From: Ardenticatenaceae bacterium | Lineage (GTDB): Bacteria; Chloroflexota; Anaerolineae; Ardenticatenales; Ardenticatenaceae | Assembly: GCA_026989095.1 (NCBI GenBank) | Contig: JALSKA010000170.1 | Coordinates: forward strand, 1-56,918 | DNA: 56,918 bases | Direction: 5' to 3' | Shown here: piece by piece, positions 15,348 through 25,778 of the stretch | Layout of the letters: every line of letters begins with the position of its first letter | How positions within the stretch are numbered: the stretch's first letter is position 1 | Translations under genes and position numbers: made by a program | The notes under the pieces: generated by a model | The model's input: the letters and a program-made list of their open reading frames with translations, nothing else | Told to the model about the DNA's origin: nothing | Database searches by the model: none

Positions 15348-18300
15348 ACGTGTTCGATTCGAGGTGGGACAGCTTTCGGAAGGCCGCCCTGGTGGCCGCG
15401 TTCTTGCTGGCCGCGCTGCTGGCCTGCCGTCGCGGCACCCCTTCGCCGACGCCGACCGCCGAGCCGACGCCGACCCCGACGCCCGCGGCCGCCGCCGCGC
15501 CCGCAAGCAGCCCCACGGCCGGCGGCGGGGCCGGGGCGCCCCTCTACGTGGCCATCATCTGGCACCAACACCAGCCCCTCTACTTCAAGGACCCCGACAC
15601 CGGCCTCTACCAGAAACCCTGGGTGCGCCTCCACGCCGCCAAGGACTACGTGGACATGGCCGCCATCCTGGAGCAGTATCCCTCCATCCGCGTCACCTTT
15701 AACCTGACGCCCTCCCTCCTGCGCCAACTGCGCGACCTGGAGGCCGGCGCCCAAGACCTCTACGAGGCCTACACGCTCATTCCCGCCGACCGGCTGACCG
15801 ACGAGGACAAAGCCTTCATCCAGGCCCGCTTCTTCGACATCAACCCCAAGATCGTGGCCCGCTTTCCCCGCTACCAGGAGATCGCCGACGACCGCGCCTC
15901 GTGGCCCTCCTGGGACACGCAGACCTGGCGCGACCTCCAGGTGCTCTTCAACCTGGCTTGGACTGATCCCGACTGGCTGGCCCAACCTCCCCTGGACGAG
16001 CTCGTCCGACGGGGGCGCAATTTCTCCGAGGAGGACAAGGCCACGGTCCTGGCCGCCCACCGCCGGCTGGTGGAGGAGGTCATTCCGCTCCACCGCCGGC
16101 TTCAGGACGAGGGGCGCATTGAGATCACCTTCACCCCCTTCTACCACCCCATCCTGCCCCTCCTCCTGGACACCAACCTGGCGCGCGAGGCCACGCCCGA
16201 CCTCCCCCTGCCCCCGCGCTTCGCCTACGGCGTGGACGCCATTGCCCAGGTGGAGAAGGGCATCGCCTTCTACGAGGCCACCTTTGGCCGAAAGCCGGCC
16301 GGCATGTGGCCGGCCGAGGGGGCGGTGGCCCAGGAAATCGTGGGCATCGTGGCCGGCGCCGGCGTGCGCTGGATGGCCAGCGACGAAGAGGTGTTGGCCC
16401 GCAGCCTGGGGCGCGGCGGCTTCTCCCGTGATGCCCGCGAGCTCGTGCGGGACCCGGCGGCCCTCTACCGCCCCTACCGGGTGACCAGCCGCAACGGCGA
16501 GGTCTACGTCCTCTTCCGCGACAAGCTCCTGAGCGACAAGGTGGGCTTCACCTACAGCGGCATGTCGGGCACGGCTGCTGCCCAAGACTTCGTCCGCCGG
16601 CTGCGCCTCATCCGCGACGAGCTGATGGCCCGGGACGAAGAAGGGCCTTTCCTCGTCAGCGTCATCTTGGACGGCGAGAACGCCTGGGAGAACTACGACA
16701 ACGACGGCAAGACCTTCCTCCACACCATGTACCGCCTCCTCGAGGAGGCCCAGGCCGAGGGAGTGATTGTCACCACCACGCCCTCCGAGTTCATCGCCCG
16801 CTACCCCGACCAGCCCCTCCTCGAGGATCTCTGGGCCGGCTCGTGGATTCGTCCCGATTACACCACCTGGATTGGGGAAGAGGAGGAGAACCGCGCCTGG
16901 AGCTACTTGGGCCGCGTGCGCGCCTTCGCCGCCCGCCGGCTCGGCCGCCTCGACGAGGCCACGGCGGCCGAGGTCATGGAGGCCATCTACGCGGCCGAGG
17001 GCAGCGACTGGTTCTGGTGGTACGGCCGCGACCAGAACAGCGGCGACGACGCGGCCTTCGACCTCCAGTTCCGGCGCACCCTGGCGCGGGTCTACGAGCT
17101 GGTGGGCGCGCCCGTGCCCCCATTCCTCAGGGTGCCCATCATCCCAGAGGAGCCCCTCTTCCCCCAGAAGGCCGCCGAGGCCCTCATCGCCCCGGACGTG
17201 GACGGCGTTGTGAAGGAGGGGGAATGGGAGGAAGCCGGCCTCTTCCAGGAGGAGGCTGAGGCCGGCGGGGTGGTCGCACAGCTCCGGTACGGCTTCGACG
17301 CCCGAACCCTCTACCTGCGGCTCGACGCCGAGCGCCCCTGGGCTCAGGTGGGCGACGAGGTGCGCGTGGGCGTCTACCTGGGATTGCCGGCCGCCGGCGA
17401 GGAAGCGTTCTTCACCCGCGCCGAGCTCGCCGGCGGCGATCCCCAGAGACCCTTGGGCTTCGGCGCCAACGCCCTGGCGGAGGTGGTCGTGGCCGGCGGC
17501 CAAGCCCGCGCCACCTACTTCGTCTCCGACAGCCGGGGGGCGTACACGCCCCGGCAGGACGTGGAGCTCCCGGCGGCCGCGCGGGACACGGTGCTCGAGC
17601 TGGCCTTGCCCTACGCCGTCATCGGCACGCCCGACGCCGGCGCCCGCTTCACCCTGCGGGTCGTGGTCGGCGTGGGGCCTGATGGGGAGCTTCTGCGACT
17701 GCCGGCCGGAGGGCCCCTCCAGATCACCGTGCCCGACTTGGGGCTCACCACGCCCATCCTCACCGTTGCCGATCCGGAGGGGGATGACTACGGCCCTGGC
17801 ACCTACACCTACCCCCTCGACCCCGTCTTCACGCCGGGCGCCTATGACATCACCGAGTTCGCCGTGGCCGAGGACGAGAAGAACCTCATCTTCCACATCA
17901 CCACCCGAGGGGGGCTCAACAATGCCTGGGGCGCGCCCAACGGCATGGGCATTCACACCGTGGACATCTACATCGACGCCAAACCGGGGGGAGCCCGCCT
18001 GCTCCTGCCGGGCCGAAATGCCGCCCTGCCGGAAGGCGAGGAGTGGGATGTGGCCCTCTGGGCCGAGGGGTGGACGCCCGGGCTCTTCGTGCCCGGCGAG
18101 GCCGGCCCGGAGGCCGCCGGCCCTCCCGACGCCCTCGACATCGTGACCGACCCGGCGCGCAGGCGCATCACCGTCCGCGTGGCCAAGAGCATCCTGGCCG
18201 ACGCCCTGGGGCTTGCTCCCGAGGAACTGGTCCCGTCGGAGTGGGGGTACTTGGCAGTCGTGCTCAGCCAGGAGGGCTTCCCCGCGCCGGGCGTCTGGCG

Positions 18301-18517
18301 CGTGCGGGACGTGGAGCCCGAGCCGGCCCAGTGGCGCCTGGGCGGCGGGCCCGAGGACATCAACCACACCCGCATTCTCGACGTGGCCTACCCGCCGGGC
18401 TTCACTCCCTCCCAGGAAGAGGCGCTGAGCGCTTACCCGCCCGTGCCCGAGGGCTCCCCGGGAGCCCTGTCGCCCGACGACGTGGCCCAGTTGCGCGCGG
18501 TTCGCCCGGCGCCGTGA
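15344..18517 (+). CDS. GH57 glycoside hydrolase lipoprotein (amylopullulanase-like)
   Basis: A 1057-residue surface enzyme. Start ATG 15344 overlaps the malG stop (ATGA). A short signal sequence ends in a lipobox (LLAALLAC), followed by a PTPTPT/alanine linker. The GH57 domain begins with WHQHQP (His74), has GMWPAEG with the probable nucleophile Glu325 and ILDGENAWENY with the probable acid/base Asp443, and SDWFWWYGRDQNS further on. From about residue 806 (LTVADPEGDDYGPGTYTYPLD...FTPGAYDITEF) it carries a module like the C-terminal domain of glucodextranases and amylopullulanases. It would trim alpha-glucans next to the transporter. Retention as a lipoprotein in the same operon as the permeases is notable. 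Confidence 0.88.
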   Translation: MNVFDSRWDSFRKAALVAAFLLAALLACRRGTPSPTPTAEPTPTPTPAAAAAPASSPTAGGGAGAPLYVAIIWHQHQPLYFKDPDTGLYQKPWVRLHAAKDYVDMAAILEQYPSIRVTFNLTPSLLRQLRDLEAGAQDLYEAYTLIPADRLTDEDKAFIQARFFDINPKIVARFPRYQEIADDRASWPSWDTQTWRDLQVLFNLAWTDPDWLAQPPLDELVRRGRNFSEEDKATVLAAHRRLVEEVIPLHRRLQDEGRIEITFTPFYHPILPLLLDTNLAREATPDLPLPPRFAYGVDAIAQVEKGIAFYEATFGRKPAGMWPAEGAVAQEIVGIVAGAGVRWMASDEEVLARSLGRGGFSRDARELVRDPAALYRPYRVTSRNGEVYVLFRDKLLSDKVGFTYSGMSGTAAAQDFVRRLRLIRDELMARDEEGPFLVSVILDGENAWENYDNDGKTFLHTMYRLLEEAQAEGVIVTTTPSEFIARYPDQPLLEDLWAGSWIRPDYTTWIGEEEENRAWSYLGRVRAFAARRLGRLDEATAAEVMEAIYAAEGSDWFWWYGRDQNSGDDAAFDLQFRRTLARVYELVGAPVPPFLRVPIIPEEPLFPQKAAEALIAPDVDGVVKEGEWEEAGLFQEEAEAGGVVAQLRYGFDARTLYLRLDAERPWAQVGDEVRVGVYLGLPAAGEEAFFTRAELAGGDPQRPLGFGANALAEVVVAGGQARATYFVSDSRGAYTPRQDVELPAAARDTVLELALPYAVIGTPDAGARFTLRVVVGVGPDGELLRLPAGGPLQITVPDLGLTTPILTVADPEGDDYGPGTYTYPLDPVFTPGAYDITEFAVAEDEKNLIFHITTRGGLNNAWGAPNGMGIHTVDIYIDAKPGGARLLLPGRNAALPEGEEWDVALWAEGWTPGLFVPGEAGPEAAGPPDALDIVTDPARRRITVRVAKSILADALGLAPEELVPSEWGYLAVVLSQEGFPAPGVWRVRDVEPEPAQWRLGGGPEDINHTRILDVAYPPGFTPSQEEALSAYPPVPEGSPGALSPDDVAQLRAVRPAP

Positions 18518-18556
18518 GCTGCCGGCGCGGCGCAAATCAAGCGGGAGAGGATGGCA

Positions 18557-18582
18557 AGGGGCCCGGCTCGTGCCGGGCCCCT
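18557..18582. terminator. Bidirectional hairpin terminator
   Basis: Perfect 11-bp stem (18557-18567 with 18572-18582) and a 4-base loop, midway between the converging ends of the GH57 gene (plus) and the sigma factor gene (minus). Confidence 0.75.
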
Positions 18583-18638
18583 GTGGCCTTGGGGAAGGTT
18601 GAGGGTGGCGTCGGGCAGGTGCCCCGCGCGGCGCGCGC

Positions 18639-19625
18639 TCAGGAGAGATACGCGCGGAGCTTGCGGCTGCGGCTGGGGTGACGCAGCTTGCGCAGGGCTT
18701 CCTTCTCGATCTGGCGGATGCGCTCGCGGGTGAGGCCGTACTTCTGACCCACCTCCTCGAGCGTGTGCTCGCGGCCGTCGGTCAGGCCGTAGCGCAGCTT
18801 CAGGATCTTCACCTCGCGCGGGGTGAGCGTGGACAGGGCCTCGCTCAGCTCCTCGCGCAGGGCGTTGCCCATGAGGCTCTCGTAGGGCGCCTGGCTTTCC
18901 TCGTCCGGCAGGAAGTCGCCCACTGTGGCGTCATCCTCCTCGTCGCCGATGGGCGCCTCGAAGGAGATGGGGTGCTGGGCGAAGCGGAGCAGTTGCTCCA
19001 CCTTCTCGGGCGGCATGTCGAGCTCGGCGCCGATCTCGGCCATGGTGGGCTCCGCGCCGCTCTCCTGGGCCAGGCGGAAGGCCGTCTCCTTGACCTTGCG
19101 GATCTTCTCGGCCATGTGAACCGGCAGGCGAATCGTGCGCCCCTGGTCGGCGATGGCGCGGCCCACGGCGTGGCGGATCCACCAGGTGGCGTAGGTGCTG
19201 AACTTGTTGCCGCGCTCGGGGTCGAACTTGTCGATGGCGTGCATCAGGCCCATGTTGCCCTCCTGAATCAGGTCGGCCAGGGGCACGCCGTACCCCCGGT
19301 AGCGCGCGGCCACGCTGACCACCAGGCGCAGGTTGGCCCGGATGAGGCGCTGGCGGGCCAGCTCGCCCCGCTTGATGACTTCCTCCAGCTCGGCCCGCTC
19401 CTGCTCCTCGAGGAGATCGCCCTCGCGCGCCAGCCGATCGCGGGCGTCACGCGCGGCCCGCCACATGCGGGCCAGCTCCAGCTCCTCCTCGCGGGAGAGG
19501 AGCTTGTGGCGCCCGCCCTCGCGCAGGTAGAGGGCCACCAGGTTGTCCGTGTCCATCTCGTCCAGGCTGCCCGTTGGCTGCCACGTGCGCTCCAGGATGT
19601 CCTTCTCGTGCTCGTGCACCGTCAT
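18639..19625 (-). CDS. RpoD/SigA-like sigma-70 factor, copy 1 (328 aa)
   Basis: Directs RNA polymerase to promoters. Region 1.2 ([12 protein letters not shown]...[14 protein letters not shown]), region 2 ([54 protein letters not shown] in pieces), region 3 and region 4 ([44 protein letters not shown]) are all present. It lacks a long region 1.1 and is short, like group 1/2 sigma factors of Chloroflexota. ATG 19625 follows GAGGTGATG; GTG 19628 is an alternative. It sits 92 bases downstream of the HtrA-like gene, so the two may be co-transcribed. A second sigma factor of the same class is encoded at 27559. Confidence 0.92.
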   Translation of the reverse strand: MTVHEHEKDILERTWQPTGSLDEMDTDNLVALYLREGGRHKLLSREEELELARMWRAARDARDRLAREGDLLEEQERAELEEVIKRGELARQRLIRANLRLVVSVAARYRGYGVPLADLIQEGNMGLMHAIDKFDPERGNKFSTYATWWIRHAVGRAIADQGRTIRLPVHMAEKIRKVKETAFRLAQESGAEPTMAEIGAELDMPPEKVEQLLRFAQHPISFEAPIGDEEDDATVGDFLPDEESQAPYESLMGNALREELSEALSTLTPREVKILKLRYGLTDGREHTLEEVGQKYGLTRERIRQIEKEALRKLRHPSRSRKLRAYLS

Positions 19626-19717
19626 CACGCATCACCTCATGTTTCGAGAGACTTGACGTCTGCTGCCTTCACCTGTTGGTGGTGCACCGCAGGGTGTACG
19701 GAAATAAACGTGCCGGC

Positions 19718-20920
19718 TCAGTCGAAAATGGGCACGTCGGGGCGGGTTCCCACCTTTACTTTGACGCTCACCGGCTCTCCCTCCCGCACTACGGTTAGGG
19801 TGACCTGCTGGCCCACCTGGGTGCGGTAGACCAAATACCGAATCAGATCGCCCACACTGCCAACGGGATATCCGTCCACGTGGGTAATCACGTCGCCCCC
19901 CGTGTACAGGAGGCGTTCGTTCACCCGCACCAGCGCCGAGCTGCCCCGCAGGCCGGCCACGTCGGCCGGGCTGCCCGGAAAGACCGAGAGCACCAGGACG
20001 CCCGAGCTCACCGGCAGGCCGAGGGCTTGGGCCAGCGCCGGCGTGATGGTCTGGCCGCTGATGCCCAGCCACGGGTGGCGGTAGGTGCCCTGGCGCACCA
20101 GCCCGTCCACGACGCGGGCCATCAGGCGCCCCGGCACGGCGTAGACGATGCCCGGGTGGTCGGAGAGGGGCAACACCAGCCCCTCGAGGCGCCCGAGGCC
20201 GTCCACCACCACGGCGCCCCGGATGCTGCCGGCAATGGGCTCGGCGAGCTCGACCTTGAGCACGTCGGGCAGGGCCACATAGCTCACGCCGAAGCCCGTC
20301 TGCTGGGCGCCGACGGGCAGCAGGCGCCCGACTTCAATCACACGCCCCTCTTGTATGACGAGAGAACCGTCGGGCATGTTCCACACCACTGAGACGGTCT
20401 GTTCCTGTTCTTCCCTGTGCTGTGTCGGCGGAAGGGGGGCGATGCTGCCGGCCGGCGTGGCCAGCCGAACGACGGCCACGTTGGTCGCGGCGTCGGCGCC
20501 CACCACGGTGGCCGCCACAGCCTTGCCGTCGGCCAGGATGACCTCCACCCGTGAGACATCGCCGACCAGTTGGGCCGGCACCACCACGTGTCCGAACGTG
20601 TCCCACACCAGGCCTGAGCCGCTGGCCACGACCGTGCGGCCGTTGGCGTCGCGCCGCTCCACGACCAAGTGGGCCAGGGCGCGGCGGAGCCGGCCTTCCA
20701 GGTCACCGTGCCCCGTGACGGGCAGTGGGCCGGCCACGCCGGCCTGGACGACGGGCTGCCGGCCGTCGGCGCGCCACCGGAGCGGCCGCTCCACATCTGA
20801 CAGGAACCTGTTGTTCACCAGGAGAACGGCCAGGGCAACGATCAACAGCGCCGGCGGCATCCACCACCAGAGCCGGCGGCCCCAACGTTCTTCGGCCGGG
20901 GATGTGCCCTGTGTACTCAT
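19718..20920 (-). CDS. HtrA/DegP-like PDZ protein lacking the catalytic triad
   Basis: A 400-residue protein with one N-terminal membrane helix (WWWMPPALLIVALAVLL), a trypsin-like domain and one PDZ domain (about residues 270-390: WLGISGQTI...GVLVLSVFPGSPADVAGL...GGDVITHVDGYPVGSVGDL). The start at 20920 follows CAGGAGCGGT. Aligned to DegP, the histidine motif TNNHVV reads VPAQLV, the aspartate motif DxRSDIA reads DAATNVA, and the serine motif GNSGGAL reads GSIRGAV. All three catalytic residues are therefore replaced (His to Gln, Asp to Asn, Ser to Ile). It should bind rather than cut proteins. It lies directly upstream of a sigma factor gene on the same strand. Confidence 0.8.
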   Translation of the reverse strand: MSTQGTSPAEERWGRRLWWWMPPALLIVALAVLLVNNRFLSDVERPLRWRADGRQPVVQAGVAGPLPVTGHGDLEGRLRRALAHLVVERRDANGRTVVASGSGLVWDTFGHVVVPAQLVGDVSRVEVILADGKAVAATVVGADAATNVAVVRLATPAGSIAPLPPTQHREEQEQTVSVVWNMPDGSLVIQEGRVIEVGRLLPVGAQQTGFGVSYVALPDVLKVELAEPIAGSIRGAVVVDGLGRLEGLVLPLSDHPGIVYAVPGRLMARVVDGLVRQGTYRHPWLGISGQTITPALAQALGLPVSSGVLVLSVFPGSPADVAGLRGSSALVRVNERLLYTGGDVITHVDGYPVGSVGDLIRYLVYRTQVGQQVTLTVVREGEPVSVKVKVGTRPDVPIFD

Positions 20921-21114
20921 ACCGCTCCTGTGAATGTGGGGTTGCTGAGTTTCGCTCTTTCGGCCCGCTCTGTCGGTTTCAGGAGCACCGCTGCCGGCCT
21001 CAGCCTTGTAACGCAAGGGCCACGCCCTTCTTTACTCTACAGGGTCAACATGAGAGGATGATGAAAAAAGGCTAAAATGAGGGTGAGACTTGATGGCGTG
21101 GACGAAGATGGGGA

Positions 21115-21154
21115 GGCCGGGCCGGCGGGGGGATGGAGAGACGCCGCCCCGGCC
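21115..21154 (-). terminator. Hairpin terminator after livF
   Basis: A 13-bp stem with one mismatch (21115-21127 with 21142-21154) begins 10 bases beyond the livF stop codon on the minus strand. The T-rich stretch lies further downstream, near 21062-21070. Confidence 0.5.
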
Positions 21155-21164
21155 GTCCGTGGGT

Positions 21165-21892
21165 TCACATTTCGCCCAAGTAGGCTTGGCGCATCATCTC
21201 GTTGTGGAGCAAGTTCTGGGCCGTGTCCGCGAGGACGATGCGGCCGGTCTGGAGGACGTATCCGCGGTGGGCGATGGAGAGGGCCATGTTGGCGTTCTGC
21301 TCGACCACGAAGATGGTCGTGCCGTGCTGGTTGATCTGCTGGATGATCTCGAAGGTCTGTTCCACCAGCACGGGGGCCAATCCCATCGAGGGCTCGTCCA
21401 TCAGGAGCACCTTGGGCCGGGACATGAGGGCGCGCCCGATGGCCACCATCTGCTGTTCGCCGCCGCTCAAGGTGCCGGCCTTCTGGTGCAGCCGCTCCTT
21501 GACGCGGGGGAAGAGCTCGAAGATCCGCTCCAAGTCCTCGCGGATGCCGTCCTGATCGTGGCGCAGGAAGGCGCCCATCTCCAAGTTCTCCAACACCGTC
21601 ATCCGCTTGAAGAGCCGGCGGTTCTCGGGCACCATGGAGATGCCCCGCTTGACGATCTCCGTGGTGGGCAGGCCGTCCACGCGCTCGCCGTCCAAGTAGA
21701 TTTCGCCGGCGGAGGGGCGCACCATGCCCAGAATGGTGCGCAATGTGGTGGTCTTGCCGCTGGCGTTGCCGCCCAGGAGACAGACGATCTCGCCGGGATA
21801 GATCTCGATGTTGATGTTGCGCAGGATGTGGATGGGCCCGTAGTGGGTGTTGATGTTCTTCAGTTGGAGCACCGGGTGGTGGTTGTTGCCGC

Positions 21893-21896
<4 letters not shown>
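21165..21896 (-). CDS. livF: Branched-chain amino-acid ABC transporter ATPase LivF
   Basis: A 243-residue cytoplasmic ATPase with Walker A GGNASGKTT, the signature LSGGEQQMVAIGRAL and Walker B VLLMDEPSMGLAP. LKNINTHYGPIHILRNINIEIYPGE and the short C-terminus are typical of LivF. Its start overlaps the livG stop by 4 bases (ATGA). It pairs with LivG to power the LivHM channel. Confidence 0.94.
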
Positions 21897-22678
<782 letters not shown>

Positions 22679-22680
22679 GG

Positions 22681-24504
22681 TCACGCCTCCTCCGGCCGCG
22701 CCGGCAGGTCGCCCTGGGCTGCCTGGGCTTGAGCCCGCCGGCGGTCCTCTTCCATTTTGAGCCAAGCGTCTTGCATCAGCTCCTCCTCGTGGAGTTCGCG
22801 CACCCACTGTTTGCTCGGCAGGAGCCCCTCGGGGCGGTAGAGCATCATCAGGATGAGCAGGACACCGTAAGCCAGCAGGCGGTATTCCTGGAACTCGCGC
22901 AGGAGTTCGGGCAGGCCCACCAGGGCCAAGGTGCCCACCACGACGCCGGGAATGTTCCCCAAGCCCCCCACGATGATCAACACCAGCACGGTGATGGAGA
23001 CCAACAGGGAGAAGCTGTGGGGAAAGACTGAGCCGATTTTGGTGGCAAAGAGGGCACCGCCGAAGCTGGCGATGACAGCGCCCACGATGAAGGCCTTGAG
23101 CTTGATCTCCACAATGTCAACGCCCATGGCCTCGGCCACCTGTTCGTCCTCGCGCATGGCCATCCACGCCCGGCCAATGCGCGAGTTCTTCAGCTTCCAC
23201 GAGATGTAGGCGGCCACCAGGCAGAAGCCCACGATGGGGTAGAACATGTCCACCGGCGTGCGGAAGACGATGGGGCCGATGGAGAGGGTGGGAATCTTGA
23301 GAATGCCCTGGGCGCCTCCGAAGACGGGGCGCAGCCAGTCGGAGAGGAGCAGGAGCCGGGCGATCTCGCCGAAGCCCAAGGTGACGATGGCCAGGTAGTC
23401 TCCCCTCATGCGCAGCACCGGCGTGCCCACGATGATGCCCGCCAGGGCGGCGGCCAGGATCACGAAGGGAAGCGCTGCCCAGAAGCTCATCTCCGGGGAC
23501 CAGCGGGGCGAAGCCGGCGAGGTGAGAATGGCCGTGGTGTAGGCGCCCACGGCGAAGAAGGCCACGTAGCCCAAGTCGAGCAGGCCGGCGAAGCCCACCA
23601 CGATGTTGAGCCCCAGCCCCATGAGCAGGAAGATGCCCACCAAGTCGAGCACCTCGCTCACGAAGGGGCCCAACACTTGGGGCAAGATGGCCACCAGGAG
23701 GACGGCTGCCACCGTCAGGCTCAGCCGCACGGAGCGCTGTCGTTCGGCCGGCATGTGGGCGTAGCGCCGCTGCCACATGTCCACCTTGGGCACGACGCTC
23801 CAGTAGTACAGGAAGGCCAACACGAAGACAACGGCCGTGCCCAAGGGGGTGAGCCCGCCGGTGCCGGCGTAAAAGAGAGGGCTCAGGAAGCCCAAGCCCA
23901 ACCCGCGGAAGAGCTGGGCCACAATCACCTCCAACAGCCCGATGAGCAGTGTCCAGGCCAGGGCGCCCCACAGGGCCCGGCGCCATCGCCCCTCCGCGAG
24001 TTGCATGAGGCCGCCCACGGCGCCCGTGAGCAGACACCCGCCCACCAGGAAGACGAGCCCGCCCATGCCTTGGCCGAAGGTGAGCAGCTCCAACAGTTGG
24101 GGCGAGATGTTGATGAAAACGCGGCGCATGTCCACGGCCGAGGCCACGAGGACGAAGATGGCCATGATGAGGCCGGTCAACGCGCCCACGATGAGGCCGG
24201 CAAGCACGTTGCGGGGGCCCTTCTCGGGCGCCTCGAACCCCTCGAGCACGGGCGGCTCTCGGGCGGCCAAGTAGGCCATGATGAGGGGCACGAGGAAGAG
24301 AAGGGTATATCCCATGCTGAGCACGCCGCTGATGATGTCCCGCTCGGCGAAGGCTTGGACCATGCCGTTGGCGGAGACGAAGACGGCCACGATGCCGGCC
24401 ACGCCGCCCAGCTTGGCAGCCCGCTCCAGGCTCACTTCAGGGGCCTTGAGCCGCACATCTTCGATCACAGGGGCTTTTTCGGGAACCGGTGCAATTTCCG
24501 CCAT
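22681..24504 (-). CDS. livM: Branched-chain amino-acid ABC permease LivM, extended
   Basis: A 607-residue permease. The conserved LivM core starts near residue 288 (VGIFLLMGLGLNIVVGFAGLLDLGYVAFFAVGAY) and includes TLGFGEIARLLL and the ATPase-docking stretch GRAWMAMREDEQVAEAMGV. The first 285 residues are an extra region with several predicted membrane helices (for example AGIVAVFVSANG, GYTLLFLVPLIMAYLAA, VLAGLIVGALTGLIMAIFVL), much longer than in typical LivM of 300-425 residues. Function of the extension is unknown. The gene lies 26 bases after livH and 2 bases before livG. Confidence 0.9.
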   Translation of the reverse strand: MAEIAPVPEKAPVIEDVRLKAPEVSLERAAKLGGVAGIVAVFVSANGMVQAFAERDIISGVLSMGYTLLFLVPLIMAYLAAREPPVLEGFEAPEKGPRNVLAGLIVGALTGLIMAIFVLVASAVDMRRVFINISPQLLELLTFGQGMGGLVFLVGGCLLTGAVGGLMQLAEGRWRRALWGALAWTLLIGLLEVIVAQLFRGLGLGFLSPLFYAGTGGLTPLGTAVVFVLAFLYYWSVVPKVDMWQRRYAHMPAERQRSVRLSLTVAAVLLVAILPQVLGPFVSEVLDLVGIFLLMGLGLNIVVGFAGLLDLGYVAFFAVGAYTTAILTSPASPRWSPEMSFWAALPFVILAAALAGIIVGTPVLRMRGDYLAIVTLGFGEIARLLLLSDWLRPVFGGAQGILKIPTLSIGPIVFRTPVDMFYPIVGFCLVAAYISWKLKNSRIGRAWMAMREDEQVAEAMGVDIVEIKLKAFIVGAVIASFGGALFATKIGSVFPHSFSLLVSITVLVLIIVGGLGNIPGVVVGTLALVGLPELLREFQEYRLLAYGVLLILMMLYRPEGLLPSKQWVRELHEEELMQDAWLKMEEDRRRAQAQAAQGDLPARPEEA

Positions 24505-24530
24505 CGTTGGCTCACCTCACACTCTCTACC

Positions 24531-25604
24531 TCAGTCTCGCTCTTCGGCCAGCCGCTCGCCCAACAGGCCCTTGGGCCGGAAGATCAGGACCAGCACCAGC
24601 ACGGTGAAGGCCACCACGTCCTTCAACTGGTGGGGTGCCGGGATGCCCAAGCCGCTCAGGATCAGGATGGGCCCCACGGATTCGACAATCCCCAACACAA
24701 TGCCGCCGAGCATGGCGCCCACGATGTTGCCGATGCCGCCCAACACGGCGGCGGTGAACGCCTTGATGCCGGGCAGGAAGCCCGAGAAGAAGAAGACCTG
24801 GTTGAAGACGAGGGCGTAGAGGAGGCCGGCCGCCCCGGCCATCATGCCGCCGATGGCGAAGGTCATGACGATGGCGCGGTCGATGTCCACGCCCATCAGG
24901 GCGGCGATCTCCTTGTCCTCGGCCACGGCGCGGATGGCCTTGCCCATGCGCGTCTTCTCCACGAACCAGTAGAGGAGTCCCATCATGATGAAGACTGCCA
25001 CGATGACGAGCACGTGGACTTTGAGGATGCGCACCCCAAGGACCGTGATGGCCCCCTGAAGTGCCTCCATGCGGGGGTAGGATTTGACGCCGGCGCCGAA
25101 GAGGCCGCGGAAGGCGTACTGAATGAAGAAGGAGGCCCCGATGGAGGTGATGAGGGGCACGATGCGGGGTGACTCCCGCAGGGGGCGGTAGGCGATGCGC
25201 TCCACCAGCACGGCCACGCCGGTGGACGTGAGCATGGAGACAACCAGCACGATGAGCAGGGCCAGGACGGGGTTGCCGTTCCACATGCCGGCCTCGTTGA
25301 GATAGTCGGCCACGAAGTACCCGATCATCATGCCGCTCATGAAGACTTCGCCGTGGGCGAAGTTAATGAAGCCCAAGATGCCGTAGACCATCGTGTAGCC
25401 CAGGGCGATGAGGGCGTAGACCCCACCTTGGGCGAGCCCGAAGATGAACAAATCGCGCCATTGGGAGGCGGAATAGAAGCCGGAGGTGAGCGTGCTCACC
25501 GCCCCCCAGACCACGATCGCGGCCACGATGACGCGCAGGGCCCAGATGACGCCGGCCGCGAAGTTGAACCGGTCTGAAATCTGTTGTGGAAGCGCACGTT
25601 GCAT
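24531..25604 (-). CDS. livH: Branched-chain amino-acid ABC permease LivH
   Basis: A 357-residue permease. The core shows LFIFGLAQGGVYALIALGYTMVYGILGFINFAHGEVFM, GMLIERIAYRPLR-like VLVERIAYRPLR, TSIGASFFIQ and the docking loop TRMGKAIRAVAEDKEIAALMGVD (all in pieces), which are LivH hallmarks. The N-terminus is about 50 residues longer than usual and adds one membrane helix. Start follows AAGGAGC. A strong hairpin lies between livK and this gene. Confidence 0.93.
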   Translation of the reverse strand: MQRALPQQISDRFNFAAGVIWALRVIVAAIVVWGAVSTLTSGFYSASQWRDLFIFGLAQGGVYALIALGYTMVYGILGFINFAHGEVFMSGMMIGYFVADYLNEAGMWNGNPVLALLIVLVVSMLTSTGVAVLVERIAYRPLRESPRIVPLITSIGASFFIQYAFRGLFGAGVKSYPRMEALQGAITVLGVRILKVHVLVIVAVFIMMGLLYWFVEKTRMGKAIRAVAEDKEIAALMGVDIDRAIVMTFAIGGMMAGAAGLLYALVFNQVFFFSGFLPGIKAFTAAVLGGIGNIVGAMLGGIVLGIVESVGPILILSGLGIPAPHQLKDVVAFTVLVLVLIFRPKGLLGERLAEERD

Positions 25605-25730
25605 GATTATCTTGCTCCTTCACACTCTATTCATGAAGCGAAAATGCCAAACGAGCTGTCGAACAAAAAATACAATGGGAGGAGAAACGTGCGAACACAA
25701 AGACCCTGAATTTCAATCCAAGGGCGAGCA

Positions 25731-25757
25731 GCGGGCGCGGGAGCTCCCCGCGCCCGC
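25731..25757 (-). terminator. Hairpin between livK and livH
   Basis: Perfect 11-bp stem (25731-25741 with 25747-25757), 5-base loop, 21 bases after the livK stop and well before livH. No T run follows, so it is likely an attenuator or mRNA 3'-end stabiliser. It mirrors the hairpin after malE. Confidence 0.7.
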
Positions 25758-25778
25758 GCGTTCCTCCATCTGGGCCGT

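Noticed and set aside
15305-18535. 1076-codon minus-strand frame
   Set aside because: Opposite the GH57 gene, whose catalytic motifs and operon overlap are convincing.
21005-21048. Possible promoter upstream of the HtrA-like gene (TTGACC and TACAAG boxes)
   Set aside because: The two boxes are 32 bases apart, and the hexamer at the correct spacing before TACAAG is a poor -35 match.
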